DNA of 64,000 nt from Chrysomallon squamiferum (Eukaryota; Mollusca; Gastropoda; Neomphalida; Peltospiridae): NCBI GenBank assembly GCA_012295275.1, contig CM022670.1, forward strand, positions 17,783,698 to 17,847,697, read 5' to 3'. The notes beneath the pieces are model-generated. The model was not told the origin of the DNA. It worked only from the letters and a program-made list of their open reading frames with translations, and did no database searches. A program made the translations under genes and the position numbers. Shown here in pieces: positions 46,820-59,709 of the stretch (position 1 is the stretch's first letter; every line of letters starts with the position of its first letter).

Positions 46820-49800
46820 AAGGACACATTTATCTGCAAGTCAAATATATTACGAATATACAATGACTGTCTTGTCTTTCTTCAACATCTGACTTACAAC
46901 TCTGCATCCTTCTGTATCAAGCAGAGGTTATAATCTAGCTTTGAAAGGGGTGATTACAGAATTGGGGAGGATTAACTTTTCAGACGAAGGATAAAGCGAC
47001 TACATTTAGTCTTTAATGTGGGTTAATTACAAACGTGTACTGGAAACATTTCGTTACAAAGACCCTCTTAACACATTTTGAGTCTTCCTGTTTTCGCGTG
47101 AGCCATATTCATGACTGTTTTCTTAAAGCGTTGGGACTCATTACTAAAAAAAGAAAAAGAAAATCAATGCTGCATCTGAAGCCTGCTAACAAACCAACAG
47201 TCTCTAGATCTGAAAATGAAACATAATTCACATTTTTGATGTTTGAAAAGTTGTAAAGCTACTCGTCGGACGCTTTTTGCTTTTTGGATCATATTTCTTT
47301 AAACTGCGAAAGACAAACAAACTAACTATCGAAATGACAAACATCTTTAAGTTACATTGAAAATGTTTGGCTATTTTCTGAATATTACCTACTACTTGAA
47401 GTGCTCTTTAAAAGCGCGTGGAACAAAATTTTAGTTCACCAGCATCCATTACCGGGCGTTGGCCTAAATTAATCCATTTCCGTTGACCGTTACGAATTCG
47501 TGTTAAAATCACGCTATTGTCTGGGAGGAAAACCGGAGCACGCCACAGACCTCAAAATTATGCTCCGATGGACTGGAATGTGGGCTAACGCAGTTTGTAC
47601 AATTAACGCCTAAAAGTAACTAATTTGTTAGCATAATCTTATTTAAAACGGTCAAAGTTTTAAAAGAAAGTTGTAGCATGAGTATATGTATTACCATGGA
47701 CGTTGTGTGGTTGGGACGAGGATAGGCATGTTATTCACTGATATTTTTGAGATGAAAAATAAGTAATTAATAAAACAGTTACAATTATATAAAACATTGG
47801 GGAAAACCATTCAGATTTATGTCTGGTATTGTACTGATCAATAGTTAATGATTTTCAGGGCAATTTTAATACCTCTGATATATATGCATTTAAATAAACT
47901 TTGAAGAAAAAGTAGAAAAGGTGTCAAAAATAAAAGAAAGAAAAAGAAAAAGAAAGAGAAAAATATAATAAATGTAAAAATAGAAAACGGTTAACACGGT
48001 TATAACATTTTCTGACCCTGCATACCAAGTCTGTGAGCGTTGTAAAAATAATAATAATAATAATACAGTATTTAACTTTGGGGTGATTACGCACATTAAA
48101 TAAGACCGGAATACAAGTATTCATAAACAAACACATACCAGACAAACATTCAGGAATAAAAAGTCAGCCAAGAGGAATTTTTCCTGTTTTATTCAGTGCA
48201 CTAGTTTGCTTTCGTTTCTGCCTGGTTTGTTGAGGCTACGGGGAAATCTTAATGGAGATCTTGCAGCAAAATGTCAAAGTTTAGTGTAAAATTGTCTCGA
48301 TAATGGTATCGTAGACGGATGACATTGTCGGAATAATGAGATTGAACTGGGACTTTTACACGAAAATAAAGGTTTTTACTGCACTAAATAACTCCAGCTA
48401 GCACATTAGAGGCAACAAGAATAATTCTTAGTGCACTTTTTCCTTCGATGTGTTGCACAAAAAGTATAAATTAGCCGCAAAGTCTTTGACCCTTTAAATT
48501 GATATATATGGGATCACCTCTCGCTATCATTATAAGAGGAGCTGTAAAATCTCTTCTTTTTCATTTTTTTTTTTACTCTAATTAATTCTATAACATACTA
48601 ACACAACAACATTACTCCAAACGTGTATAATCCATAATCCTATGCTACATGTCCGAGATTTACAAATATAAGCATGTTTTATGTGTTTGACTAACAATAA
48701 TGTGTAAGAAATAGTGATCTGGTAAAAGAAGTAAGAACAGCAATATTTCTTTTATTAACAAAAACTGTTGTTACCTAAATGCTGTTTTAGAAGTATACAG
48801 TTTCTCACTTGTAGACCATGCAGCAGATAAAGGTGGTAGGTGAGATGTAAGAACCAAACCTCTGTCTCGATATGTACTGGTTGTGCTGAACATGATGTTT
48901 TTACAGTGGAGGTGACCTAATATTTCAAATTAGAATTCAAGTACGCTATTCTTGGACGTAACGCAAGTTCATTTTAGAAAAAAACGATTCATCTTTTACC
49001 TTTACCGACAACAAACATATCTACAGGTTTCGTTTAAGAAGCAGAGATATGTCACAGCCTAAAATGGATCTTCTCTGGTTTAAAGCTATTCGCAACATGT
49101 TGAGCGATCTGTCACTGAGGTACTTTCGCAAATCACAGGAGAATCGTTTCCTAGAGTTAGCAGTTTCTGCACATGTTGTTTGTGTCTTTTTTACATCTTG
49201 AACATGTTTCTTACATACAGGAGGAATGTGTTTAGTGGAAAGAAAATAGTAATGAATGATTTAAACATAAGTGACACATTTTTGCAGAGAAACGAAAGCA
49301 CGCAGCTTATAATCAAATCGGAAAGTGCTTTATTTTTTAACATACCATGTTAGATTATTTTTCTTAAAGGTTCCCTTTTATCAGTGGATCTACCTCAGTG
49401 TCTCTTTCATTAGGTCAGCCTTTCTTTTTCTCTCCAAAATTTATCTTTCTACTCATCTATTAGTTCATCTATATTTCTCTCACTGCCTGTTTTTTTCTTA
49501 CATACATTCTCAACATCCATCACTATGTGTGTCAATACATCAGTAAATATTTGACAAACTCTCTTTCCCTTTCTTTCTTATTCGTTCTTTTGTTGATTTT
49601 TTGTGGTTCTCTCTGTGACATTATCAATCAGCATTTCGCCTTCATGTTTTCTTAATCTCTATGTCAGTCCATTTCTCTGTTTGTTTTTATATCAATAACT
49701 ATATTTGTCTGTCTGTTGGTCTGTCTGTTGGTCTGTCTATCTGTCTGTCTGTCTGTCTATCTGTCTGTCTGTTTATCTCTTATTCATGTTTCTCTGTACT

Positions 49801-49900
49801 TTTTATGGCCCGCAGAGCAATCTTCATTCTAAATCTTATCAACCTCATTTGTACCAGTAAGCCATTCGCGTCCTGATAAATTCGTTTTCTCTTATTTCTT
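46820..49900. other. Unique AT-rich DNA, no supported gene
   Basis: A somewhat CpG-richer stretch is at 47430-47600. 49027-49118 (plus) has an acceptor, an open frame and a GTACTT donor but no partner exon. CTGT/CTAT tetramers occur at 49700-49790. Confidence 0.5.
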
Positions 49901-50116
49901 TGACAGATAGAAAAATGGACATTGTCCATTCTTTTCTGTAGTGTAATTGACACAGACAGTGCGAGATTAATATTAACCTATTCCACAGAGGTTTCCAGGA
50001 CAAGACCGTACAGCTGTAATAACTTGCTGGTCAAAAGAAGAGACTCGAGAAAAAAAAAGCTATCAGAGATTCCACGACCACACAGCACGAGGAATAATTG
50101 GTTTAGAAAACCTCTT

Positions 50117-50230
50117 ATCACGGCCTGACCGAGTGGGTTAAGGGATTGTGTATACCACTCAAAAGATGACCGTGGCCCACTGGTCAGTGGCCAGTCCAGC
50201 GATGCGGAGAGATTCAGCGGGAAAAGCCTA
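50117..50230 (+). repeat. Candidate tRNA-derived SINE remnant
   Basis: TGACCGAGTGGGTTAAGG (50126-50143) resembles the A box of Ser/Leu tRNAs. No clear B box or acceptor stem follows, so this is not a tRNA gene. Confidence 0.35.
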
Positions 50231-50276
50231 ATAATAAGATATCTCCAAGACGGACATATCAAAGTGCTAAATATAA

Positions 50277-50288
50277 TAGTAGTAGTAT

Positions 50289-50320
<32 letters not shown>

Positions 50321-50390
50321 ATAGTAGTAGTAGTAGTAGTACTAGTAGTAATAGTAATAGTAGCAGAAGTAGTAACAGTAGTAACAAGCT
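50277..50390. repeat. (AGT)n array with AAT interruptions
   Basis: About 35 units, degenerate toward the end. Confidence 0.9.
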
Positions 50391-50470
50391 TATATTTTTC
50401 ATATGTCTTAGATTGAATCATCTAATAATTAAGCTATGTGTAGAGGTACGTGTATATCGAAGAGGTGAAG

Positions 50471-50655
<185 letters not shown>

Positions 50656-50659
50656 CGAT

Positions 50660-52245
50660 CCTATCTAAATTATCAGTGCATTCTCATTTCATGTTTTGTT
50701 TTAGATCAAGGAGCTGTTTGATTTGATAGTTAAACTCGATAATTCACGCCAAATCCTTTTGACACTGTTTGGACCTTTTCGTCACAGAGACTTTATTAGT
50801 GTTTAAAACATAATTGATAGCTTTCTAAAGAGAGCGAAAAAGGACGCAATCTACCCACACTGACCAAAATAATTACAAATAACAAGTAACCTTAAATAAC
50901 TTTCGTTTTGAAGTGGAATTCCCACGCAGTTCGATATAATTACATATATGTAATAAACTGCTTGAATCTTATGCAATGAACGAATAACATGTTTGCTTAG
51001 GATGTCCAAAATAGAACATCCAAGGCAATGAAAAGTATCTAAATGAAAGTTCATTTAGCAAAATCGATGTTGTTGGAAAAACTGGTTTATTTCGCAAGTT
51101 TGACAAGCCAAAGTGAATATATTAAATTTTTATATCAAATTTATATCTGCAATAGCAGAATTTTTTTAAAAAAAAAATCACAACATGATAATGAATAAAA
51201 CATCTGCTAATAAAGGGCAAACCTAAACTCCATTAATATATGGCAACACATGGCTTCATTTAATGTTAAGCTTTATGAAATAATTATTTCCACTTGAATT
51301 AGTGACCAGAGTACGAATGGGATGTTTGGAAAGGCGATGAATCTAATTACATAAAACTGTTTACACACATAACTGGTTTAAAACTGGAGGACATTGAAAC
51401 CAGCACGTCTGTCGTATTAAATATGCAGAAAAACATGACTGAAACAATGAATTTTAGTTTACAAATATAATTATAATCATATGTTATTAACAGAATAAAA
51501 TACATCTTTTCTTCGTGGTGTATCTAACCAGAGTTTTATAAGGCGCGTCTTTGAGGATACGTTGTCATTTTTATCATCATCATCATCATCGTAATGGTAA
51601 TAGTAGCTTTGTTTCAGTTTTAAAATGTTTAATCTATTCTGAATTTTTATTTGTTTTATCTGAAAATTTTTTTTTAAAAAATCGTCATTTAAAAGAAAAA
51701 CGAAAAAAAATCTCGGTTATTTATATATATATATCGACTTCCAATATGGTGTCGTGTTTTATTTATCTTATTTCATTACTAATTTTAAAATAATCTTCTA
51801 CACCATCTTAATGGGATAATCGTGTTAATTACATTATATCAATATCTTCTTACTGTTACTCGTACACGTTCTAATGAAACTAAGGACTGTTAATCGATAA
51901 ATAACATCATAAAGTTAACATTAACATTTACGTCTACTTTTCACATACACACGTCAATACGCTCTGTGATGCTATGATTAATCTTTTATGTAGAATGCTT
52001 GTTGTCATTCATGGGTGAAATTCGGAAACTGTTGTTTCTAATGACAGGTTATTAAAAATCATTTTCTTTGTTTTCGATGATAACCGTGATGTCGATTATT
52101 TTGTTTGTCCTGGCGTTGACGTTTTGATTTGCCCTGAAATTTTACAACATATAAAAACACGAATACCACTTTTTTCTTGGTTTTTACCAAATTCTCCCTC
52201 ACAAAGTTTTGCCTGGATTTGGGCATGTATATATATTTAGGTATT
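50660..52245. other. AT-rich unique DNA, no feature seen
   Basis: Nothing interpretable apart from a short (ATC)n at about 51575. Confidence 0.6.
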
Positions 52246-52249
52246 AACA

Positions 52250-52420
52250 GTGTCATGATATGTACGTCTGTTTAGACTCTGCACACTGGCCCGGTTGGAG
52301 AGTCTAAACACAACCTCACAAATGTCTGAGGTTGCTGACGAGGCTCGAACGTACGGCAGCCATTCGCAAAAAGTATTTCGCAAGCGATTACGATACTGGT
52401 TGTCCAAAATACGTACTACT
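52250..52420 (-). repeat. Candidate tRNA-related SINE remnant
   Basis: On the minus strand CGTTCGAGCC (52342-52351) matches a polymerase III B box, preceded by GTAATCGCTTGCG, a form often seen in tRNA-derived SINE heads. The rest is unclassified. Confidence 0.4.
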
Positions 52421-52446
52421 TGTCCAAAATACGTACTACTTGTCGA
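52399..52446. repeat. 21-bp direct repeat, two copies
   Basis: TGTCCAAAATACGTACTACT is repeated in tandem and a third partial copy (TGTCGAAAA) follows. Confidence 0.9.
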
Positions 52447-53084
52447 AAACTGAATGAAATAAAAACAGATCAATGGAAGCATCACCTGGTATTGATTCTC
52501 CAAACTGTGATTGTGCTTTTCCTAGATATAATAGCCCAAAACAAAGTTAAACCGATTATGTTTCATAGGAGCACAGTGGTAATACGTTACTTCGTATTTC
52601 TTGTACAGGTCAGTGCTAGATTAGTGTTTTAAAGGATGAGAAAGAACAAAGGCTTGGAAAGCTCACGTCCCTGTTAGTTTTAGATAGAAGCTGCAGCCAG
52701 TGTGCGGAAGAGAGTGTATGTTTTGTATAAGACCAGACACTTGAATATCACTCAGGCTCCAGTTCTGATAGTAATTCCAAAATGAAGATTCTAGCATATT
52801 TTAATTAAGTGGCAAATATAAGACACACGATTTTAGAAGTTAATCGGGTCGAGTAATCCTATGTGTAAATCTACTGTTTGTGCAAAGGATTTTTCTTTTC
52901 TGGTGTAGACAATGGTTTTCTTTCCCAGCTTTCTCAAAAATAAATTCGATTCGTTCACTACTTTGCATTGCTTTTTTAGTGTATTGTTTCACGTAAAACT
53001 AATATTTCCACTTAAATGTTTAGATGACGGTTTTATTTGGAACAGTGCTATTTCTAGAATATTGTTTTGTTTAAAACGGCATTA

Positions 53085-53135
53085 TACATACATACATACA
53101 TACATACATACATACATACAAACATACATACCATT
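53085..53135. repeat. (ACAT)n array
   Basis: About eleven units. Confidence 0.9.
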
Positions 53136-54061
53136 GTGAAACATGACTGAAAATATTAATAAATTTGAAAATTGTTCTTGAATGACGTCAGTACAGTCTG
53201 TTGCAAAATTTCTTAAAGTCAAAATGACATTGACAAGAATGTATTTTAGTTTTGTGACAGCTAATTACAACATGATGACCTTTTCTCGATGTTAAAAAAA
53301 AGTTCTAAACACGTTTCTAATTTCCATGATGTCTATCACTAACTAGTAACGGAATTTCTCTTGTTAAAAGTGCTATATAATAACTTCTTCTATTTAATTA
53401 AGAATTTAACTCTGAATATTAATCTATCACAAAACAATTTTTTTAAACTTATCTTTTTACAATAGAAAATGAGTGGAATACAATGGAATTGTAAAAATGG
53501 ATATCAGGTGTCTGGAAAAAGACAATTAGTATATAACGAAATTCGTGAGTTTGTAGAATACTGAATGTGGCATCATAGTATGCATGGGGTAATTGTTAAC
53601 CTTATTGATTAGGTCAATTAGGCTAGATTAAAGAAAGAGGCTTCATATTGTGCTCTGGTATCAGAAGTATGTTTAATATTAAAGTTATTCATAGCAATAA
53701 GGGTGGTAACAAAATCTATTACATGAAGGGTTCATGTATACCAAACATGCAACTCGCAACTTGTGTGTCGATCACTCTGAGGGCAGCAAGACTGAGGCAG
53801 AATTTCTTCGTGGTATTGGGTGGAACATCTGCCTAAACCACCAAAATTAAAATCGAAGAACATTAACAAAAAAACTCTGACAAAATGTGTTTAATCTACC
53901 TTTCATTGCTAATATATTTCTTAATAAAAAAAAATCGTGACTTTTTCCTGTGACTTGTTTTCCTGTGTTTCTTTTTTATTACTTATTTTCCCCTAGATTC
54001 CATTTTTACTCTGAAACTGTAGTTTTCACAGACACTTTCAGCATAGCTTGTTGAGAAAATA

Positions 54062-54063
54062 TA

Positions 54064-54102
<39 letters not shown>
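54062..54102. repeat. (ATT)n array
   Basis: About 13 units. Confidence 0.9.
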
Positions 54103-54734
54103 AGATGTGGAACAGAACCGATTCACAGAAAGTTAAAGTATATTAGATTTTTATTTCCTTAAAGATTACAAATCAGATGGCAATAAGTAAGATACTATGG
54201 CAATATTAATCGATCTTAGACCAGTCACCTAGGTTCGCTTACTTGATATTCTTATTTTGACACGTGATCTTGGAAATGAAGAATTAAGAGAAGGTCACAG
54301 GAGTGGGGTATCAGAGTTTTAAAAACATGAAATGTTGCTAGTGTTTTTTTCGCCTCGCTGATCTTGATAATGGCTTTTTAGTAGCCTCGCAGAAATTAAT
54401 CGATAGCAAAGCAAGAAATACGACACCAAATGCATAGTTATGACGTTTTTAATAATCAGATGTCAGGAGTGTGAATGAATGAATGTTTGGTTAATGACAG
54501 CTTAAAACATTTTCTAATATTAATGGTTATTGGGTGTCAAACGTATCGGTTTGTTTTGTATATTAATGACCCGAGAAGAAATCAGTTACAACCTTTCCGC
54601 AGATTGCTTATACTGAATGACAAAGAAAGAAGAAAAGAAGTTTTATATAAACATCATTCGTCGAGAAGCAGCATGATCAAAAGAACATTGATATGCGTAA
54701 TACCAATCTCTTTAATACGTGAGTAGCCTAGTAG

Positions 54735-54815
54735 TGGTTGGAACGGGTAATTTACCTATAGCGGGTCACCACTGAATCCTCCACTCTAATCGCTGAACTA
54801 AAAGTGCAGCTAAAT
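54735..54815 (-). repeat. Candidate tRNA-derived SINE remnant
   Basis: The minus strand of 54781-54803 reads TTTTAGTTCAGCGATTAGAG, close to the tRNA A-box pattern TAGCTCAGTGGTTAGAG. A weak B-box-like GTTCCAACC follows. Confidence 0.4.
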
Positions 54816-55085
54816 CGTCTGAAATCATAAGAAAAAAAAATGTGTATTTTAGATTCCAGACTGGAGTGGGAGGATTTTCAGACAGCTTGATTTATCTGGC
54901 TATCGCGAAGGAAGACTAAATACGTAACTGTACACTACAGTAATGAAACGAAGAATTTAATAACACAGAGATTTACATTATATTCATTAATTACTTTTAT
55001 AAAAGAGAGATCAATTAACTGCTTCATCATTGTGTAATAAACTGGGAAAAGTCGCACGTCATTCGAAAACCGAGAAGCAAATTAC

Positions 55086-55138
55086 TGGCACGTCCAGTTT
55101 AAGTTAATATCTGGCACGTCCAGTTTATAGTTAATATC
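55086..55138. repeat. 26-27-bp tandem duplication
   Basis: CTGGCACGTCCAGTTTA then AGTTAATAT occurs twice, with small indels. Confidence 0.9.
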
Positions 55139-55147
55139 ATATGACAC

Positions 55148-55201
55148 CCTCACACATACATACATACATATACATACATACATACATACATACATACATA
55201 C
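55148..55201. repeat. (ACAT)n array
   Basis: CATACATA units, one interruption. Confidence 0.9.
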
Positions 55202-55826
55202 GGAAACTAAGACAATTATAATCCAGTTAGAAGACTTAGTAATATATCATTAAAAAAAAGATTCAAACAATGTTAGCGGAGATTAAAGAACACATTAATG
55301 TCTGTGATACCCACAGAAGTGAACTGATCCTATGACATGCAGTAGTTCAGAAAATCTTCAGACTTGCTTGTAGAAGAACGAGTAAAGACGACGCACTCAG
55401 AGACGAGTGAAAACAGAACCATTATTCACCTGAATTCTCCAGACGGCGACACTAATTCAAGTAAATTTCATGCTTCCATTATTCCATTTAATTTTTTTGG
55501 TCTTCGTTACGTACTTGACAATATTCATGTTTTAACATTATATTGATCGAATTCCGATGCACATACTTCTCAAACACAATCCTGAAGGCTGAGATTTCTG
55601 TTTAAGACAGGTCAGTGCATTTCTCAACTATTTAGAGAAGAGCAGCAAATGTGAAGCAGAAAAGAGGCCAATTTAACTCTTCAAGAATAAATGCTTTGCA
55701 TTCTGAATATTTCTCAGATTTTTAGCCAAAAAATGTTCATATTGATGTCTCCAGCAGAAATTCAGGATAAGCAGTAATGGAAATGAAGGGGTGAATGGTG
55801 AATAAATCGATGAAAATGGAAGATTC

Positions 55827-55915
55827 ATTTCTTATTTCTTCAGGGTTAGACGGTCTTGTTCTCAGTCATTCATTTCATACGTGGCCTTTCACTCAATTAT
55901 TTTACTGTAGAAAAC
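55827..55915 (+). repeat. Dispersed 90-bp repeat, copy 1
   Basis: Nearly identical to 56899-56989, sharing CATTCATTTCATACGTGGCC and ACTCAATTATTTTACT. The unit is too short to classify. Confidence 0.85.
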
Positions 55916-56898
55916 ACTGATATCAATGTCACATTTCTATCAGTTAAAATTAATTTATAATTAAGCTTGACTGGATGGCTCTGTTCAGTTAATATCTTCA
56001 CATAATATCTAGAAACAAAAACTGGTTTTTGTCGCTGGTCGAAATTATACATTTCAAATGCAAAGAAGAATTAAATTCTAAGGTGAAAATAATTAAAGTT
56101 TTTTTGCTGTTGTTCCTGATTTTGTTGATTGTTTTTTTTTTCCCCTTCTTTTTCTTTTTCTTTTCATTTCTTTTTTTAAAAATCAAAGAAAAGAAACAAA
56201 GCTGCTCCTTCTCAAAGATAACATCGGTCACCTGCAATATGTCTAATTTATAGAGAAGAAGTAAAAGAAATGAAAAGAACGTGCAAGATTAAAGGAAATG
56301 TGTTAGGAGATTTTGGCACCACATTCACGTTACCTGATTCACACACAAGATAACTATCTCTAGAGACTAATCAAAGAAAATACTTTTTAAATTTAGGCAG
56401 TCTTGTGAAACGTTTGACGTTCATACACGTAAATAGAATAAACTGGTTATCCATGTTCAGCAGGAATGAAAGAAAGATCACATACACACCCATATATAAC
56501 TGCATACATACATACATATTACATGTGTGTTTTATTTCTTTGAATTTCTGAAGCAGAAATAGAGCAATATACATTCATAAGTACAGATTCTCCAGCGTAT
56601 TTTGTTTTGTTATTGTTGTTGGATTATTATTACTGTTGTTGTTGTTGTTGTTACCTTCCAAAAAACCCATTATCATTACTATTCATGGTTACTCATTAAT
56701 TACTTTATCGTTTTATGTTCTTAGAACCAGTAAAAACCCACAGAACACTGGTTTTGAGCTAACTGATTCTGAAATTATTAAACTAAAATGAATTACTTAT
56801 GCAGATGTTCATAGTACAATTAAATATAACAGTCGTAAGTCAGACCACCCTGGTACCAATGGATATTATCAACATATATCATTGTGTGACTCAGATTA

Positions 56899-56989
56899 AT
56901 TTCTTATTTCTTTAAGGTCAGATTGGTCTTGTTCTCCCTCATTCATTTCATACGTGGCCTTTCACTCAATTATTTTACTTGTAGAAAAC
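56899..56989 (+). repeat. Dispersed 90-bp repeat, copy 2
   Basis: Same orientation as 55827-55915, about 1.07 kb away, with a few substitutions and one inserted T. Confidence 0.85.
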
Positions 56990-56999
56990 GCCATTACGC

Positions 57000-59550
57000 C
57001 ATTTATTTATTACAGTCCAAACAATCTTGTTCTTCTTTCAGTCGATAGACAGACGATTTTTTTTTTTTTCTGATATTAGATGAATAAAAAGTTAAGAAAA
57101 AGATATTACTGATCCAAAATATTTGCGGAAAACTACAGGCTAATATATGATGTTTTTACCCCTCAAGATTAAATCACTCAATATTTAATCGACTTGTAAT
57201 AAAACTGAAGAATATGTTAATTTCACTTCACCTCCATTCATTTTTGTCGTTTTTGGCGTCCATGACTTTAATCATCTTATTCCTCTGATATCATGCTGTC
57301 ATTTTGTAATAAATAATCTATAATAACTGGTGTCATATCGCTATTTTCATCTGTTCTGTAAAATGAAAGATAAATAAACGGAGGAAGAAATATGCAGCAC
57401 ATAATATTCCATTAAAAGCGATCATATATTTTCTGCAGATACAAACACCACCACGAAAAAAAAAAAAAAAAAGTGATTAAGTAAAATAAGCTGTCGTAAG
57501 CAGATGTTATTGGCAGTGTCAGAATATGCGATCACAAAAGGCGTGCTTGAATATATATTTGGTAGAAGCATTGTTGAAAAAAGATAATACTAAAATCTAT
57601 CAATATCAACGTCTTCTAAATTAAAATAAAATCACTGTAATAAATTGTTTCCAGTTCCAACCAGTGCTTTGCTATTAAACCTCTTCCGATATACGCTAGC
57701 TTATAAGTACCTAACACGATCTACAATGTGTTTCTACAGTTTTATTTTCTATTTTCCTTTATTATTATTTTATTCTAAAAGAAGAAAGAAAGAAAAGGAA
57801 AGAAAGAAAGAAAAGAAAGGAAAAAAGAAAGGAAGAAAGAATAAACCTAAAGGCTGGAACTTAAAGTATGAAAAATACCAAAATTTTGTATAATTATATT
57901 AAGTTGTCTGTGTTTTAATTATGAAAGTGAACACATGACAGTCTGAGAAACAAGGAATTACTGGAACTATATTAATATAATTCAGTGCCTATACGCTGTG
58001 CTGCTTATTGTTACAGAAGTTGCTATAATGAAAATTTTTCTCCCGCTGAATTAATTGATTGTAACAGAGTCATCTTAAGTCTGTCCATTAATATTATATA
58101 AATAATAAGTAAAGAACAAGTAATACTTTAATGGTTTTGTTTTGTCGTTAACAATTATTTATATGACAATCTTTAGAACAATTATCTAAAGCAGCCGTTC
58201 ATACTGGGGGCCCGGGCACTGTTGAAGATGGTCAGAGACTGGAAAGTTTATGAAGGGAAATTTCTGTCTTTCTGTTCGTGTTGTTTCAGAATTGACAGGG
58301 GGCATTGGTAGCTGAGAAGAACACAGATAAAAAAATAACAACAACAACAACGACAACAACAACAACAACAATAACAAATAAATAAATAAAGTTAGAGAAT
58401 GGCTGATCTAAAGCGTAAAACTATGTATAACTGCAGCTCGATCAACAACTAAATTGTTTAAACACATTGAGTATATAAGAAAAAGAGACACTGCAAGAAT
58501 AAGGCCTGTCCATCTTACAAATTTAATTGTGTTTTAAAGTTAAAAACAAGTTCTTAACGACCAATATTCTGAACGGGTTCATCAATCTTGAGAGTCTTTC
58601 GAACAATACACAATTAGCTTTCCCAAAAATACGGTCTAGGTTGTAGTGACCTCTTCAAAGATGTGAAAATAAGAAAATTCATTTATTTGTTATGTCTAGA
58701 AATTCAGTTTTCAGTGAATTGTTTGGTAATTCTGATATTCGGCGATCAGACTAATTGATTAAGCCATGATAGATAATCAGATGAATGTAATTCCAAAATA
58801 ACCTTAACAAATAAGCCAGATAAGTTATAGTCTTTATTTATGAAGGCCATTCTTCGATACAGATTCTTTAACGGATAAATTGTCTAGATTCTCATGTATA
58901 GAATTCAATATAGGTTTAAAATGGTCAGTTTTACAGTCTGCGAAATATAAATCAGCGTCGATGAGTGGAAAAAAGTCCATTTGAGTTTGCTTAAAGCGTT
59001 CAGACAATTATTGTACCAATTTGATCATAATCAACAAAAGCGTCACCAATAAAAATAAATAGATGTGATTAAAGTGTGCTCTGTACCGAGGTGATGCGAA
59101 TGGAGAAAATCAATTATAGTAGACGTATTTGTTATTTGTGCAGATCAGATGGGGTTTTCAATGGACAGTCATATTCTGAATAGTATGCGTAAATTCAAGC
59201 AAATGCAGTTGCACAGACCAATCAATCAAAAACACAATTTGCTTTTCACAATATTCTAACCTGCCAAGGCGACATACCGGTCAATTACATGTTCAGAATA
59301 CAATAAACGCCGCTATATGTTTTAATTATTATTTATATTCCTGTGAATGTCAGTTCTATATATCTACTACATGGCCATTAACCGCACGAACAAAGGGCAA
59401 ATAGGGCACAGCTGTAGCAGTGAAAAGATGCAGAGGTTTTTGTTTATGTCTGTCCTGTGATAACTGATATTCGTTTTAGTCGAGAAAAACAGGTAATAAT
59501 CATCTGAAAGCTGTTGCACGAATATAAACTAAGTGAAGTTGTTTCCCTGT
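57000..59550. other. AT-rich unique DNA, no feature seen
   Basis: No gene or RNA recognised; a GAAA tract is listed separately. Confidence 0.6.
57776..57842. repeat. (GAAA)n purine tract
   Basis: Degenerate GAAA and GGAA units. Confidence 0.85.
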
Positions 59551-59559
59551 CAAAGGCTT

Positions 59560-59705
59560 CATGATGACGTGCACATTATAAAAGCACAAAGCTGTTAACC
59601 CGGGTAACCAGGTGGGTGTGACGTCAGATATGACGTGAGAACAGTCTGTTGATTAGCAACGAGCGAAAGCTGTTTCTGGAACATTAGATCGATATTACGT
59701 CATCA
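59560..59705 (+). promoter_or_regulatory. TATA box with a cluster of CRE-like sites and an X-box-like palindrome
   Basis: TATAAAAG at 59577-59584 is preceded by TGACGTGC (about 59564) and followed by TGACGTCA (59619-59626), TGACGTGA (59631-59638) and TTACGTCA (about 59693). GTTAACCCGGGTAAC at 59594-59608 is nearly palindromic and resembles an RFX X-box. No long reading frame follows on the plus strand; the first ATGs give very short peptides. It could be the promoter of a noncoding RNA or of a gene with a 5' noncoding exon, or an enhancer. Confidence 0.35.
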
Positions 59706-59709
59706 TCTG

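Larger units (their letters stand above)
52640..55085. other. Unique DNA, no supported gene
   Basis: The plus frame 54475-54726 (83 residues) is unique but matches nothing known and lacks splice or promoter support. Arrays and a SINE-like remnant are listed separately. Confidence 0.5.

Noticed and set aside
49027-49118. Plus-strand exon-like segment: ATCTACAG acceptor, open frame with MSQPKMDLLWFK, GTACTT donor
   Set aside because: No partner exon in phase was found on either side and the peptide matches no family I know.
50126-50143. tRNA Ser/Leu-like A box considered as a tRNA gene
   Set aside because: No B box, no anticodon stem-loop and no acceptor stem could be folded; kept only as a SINE-like remnant.
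54475-54726. 83-codon unique plus frame
   Set aside because: Composition is unremarkable and there is no splice, promoter or homology support.
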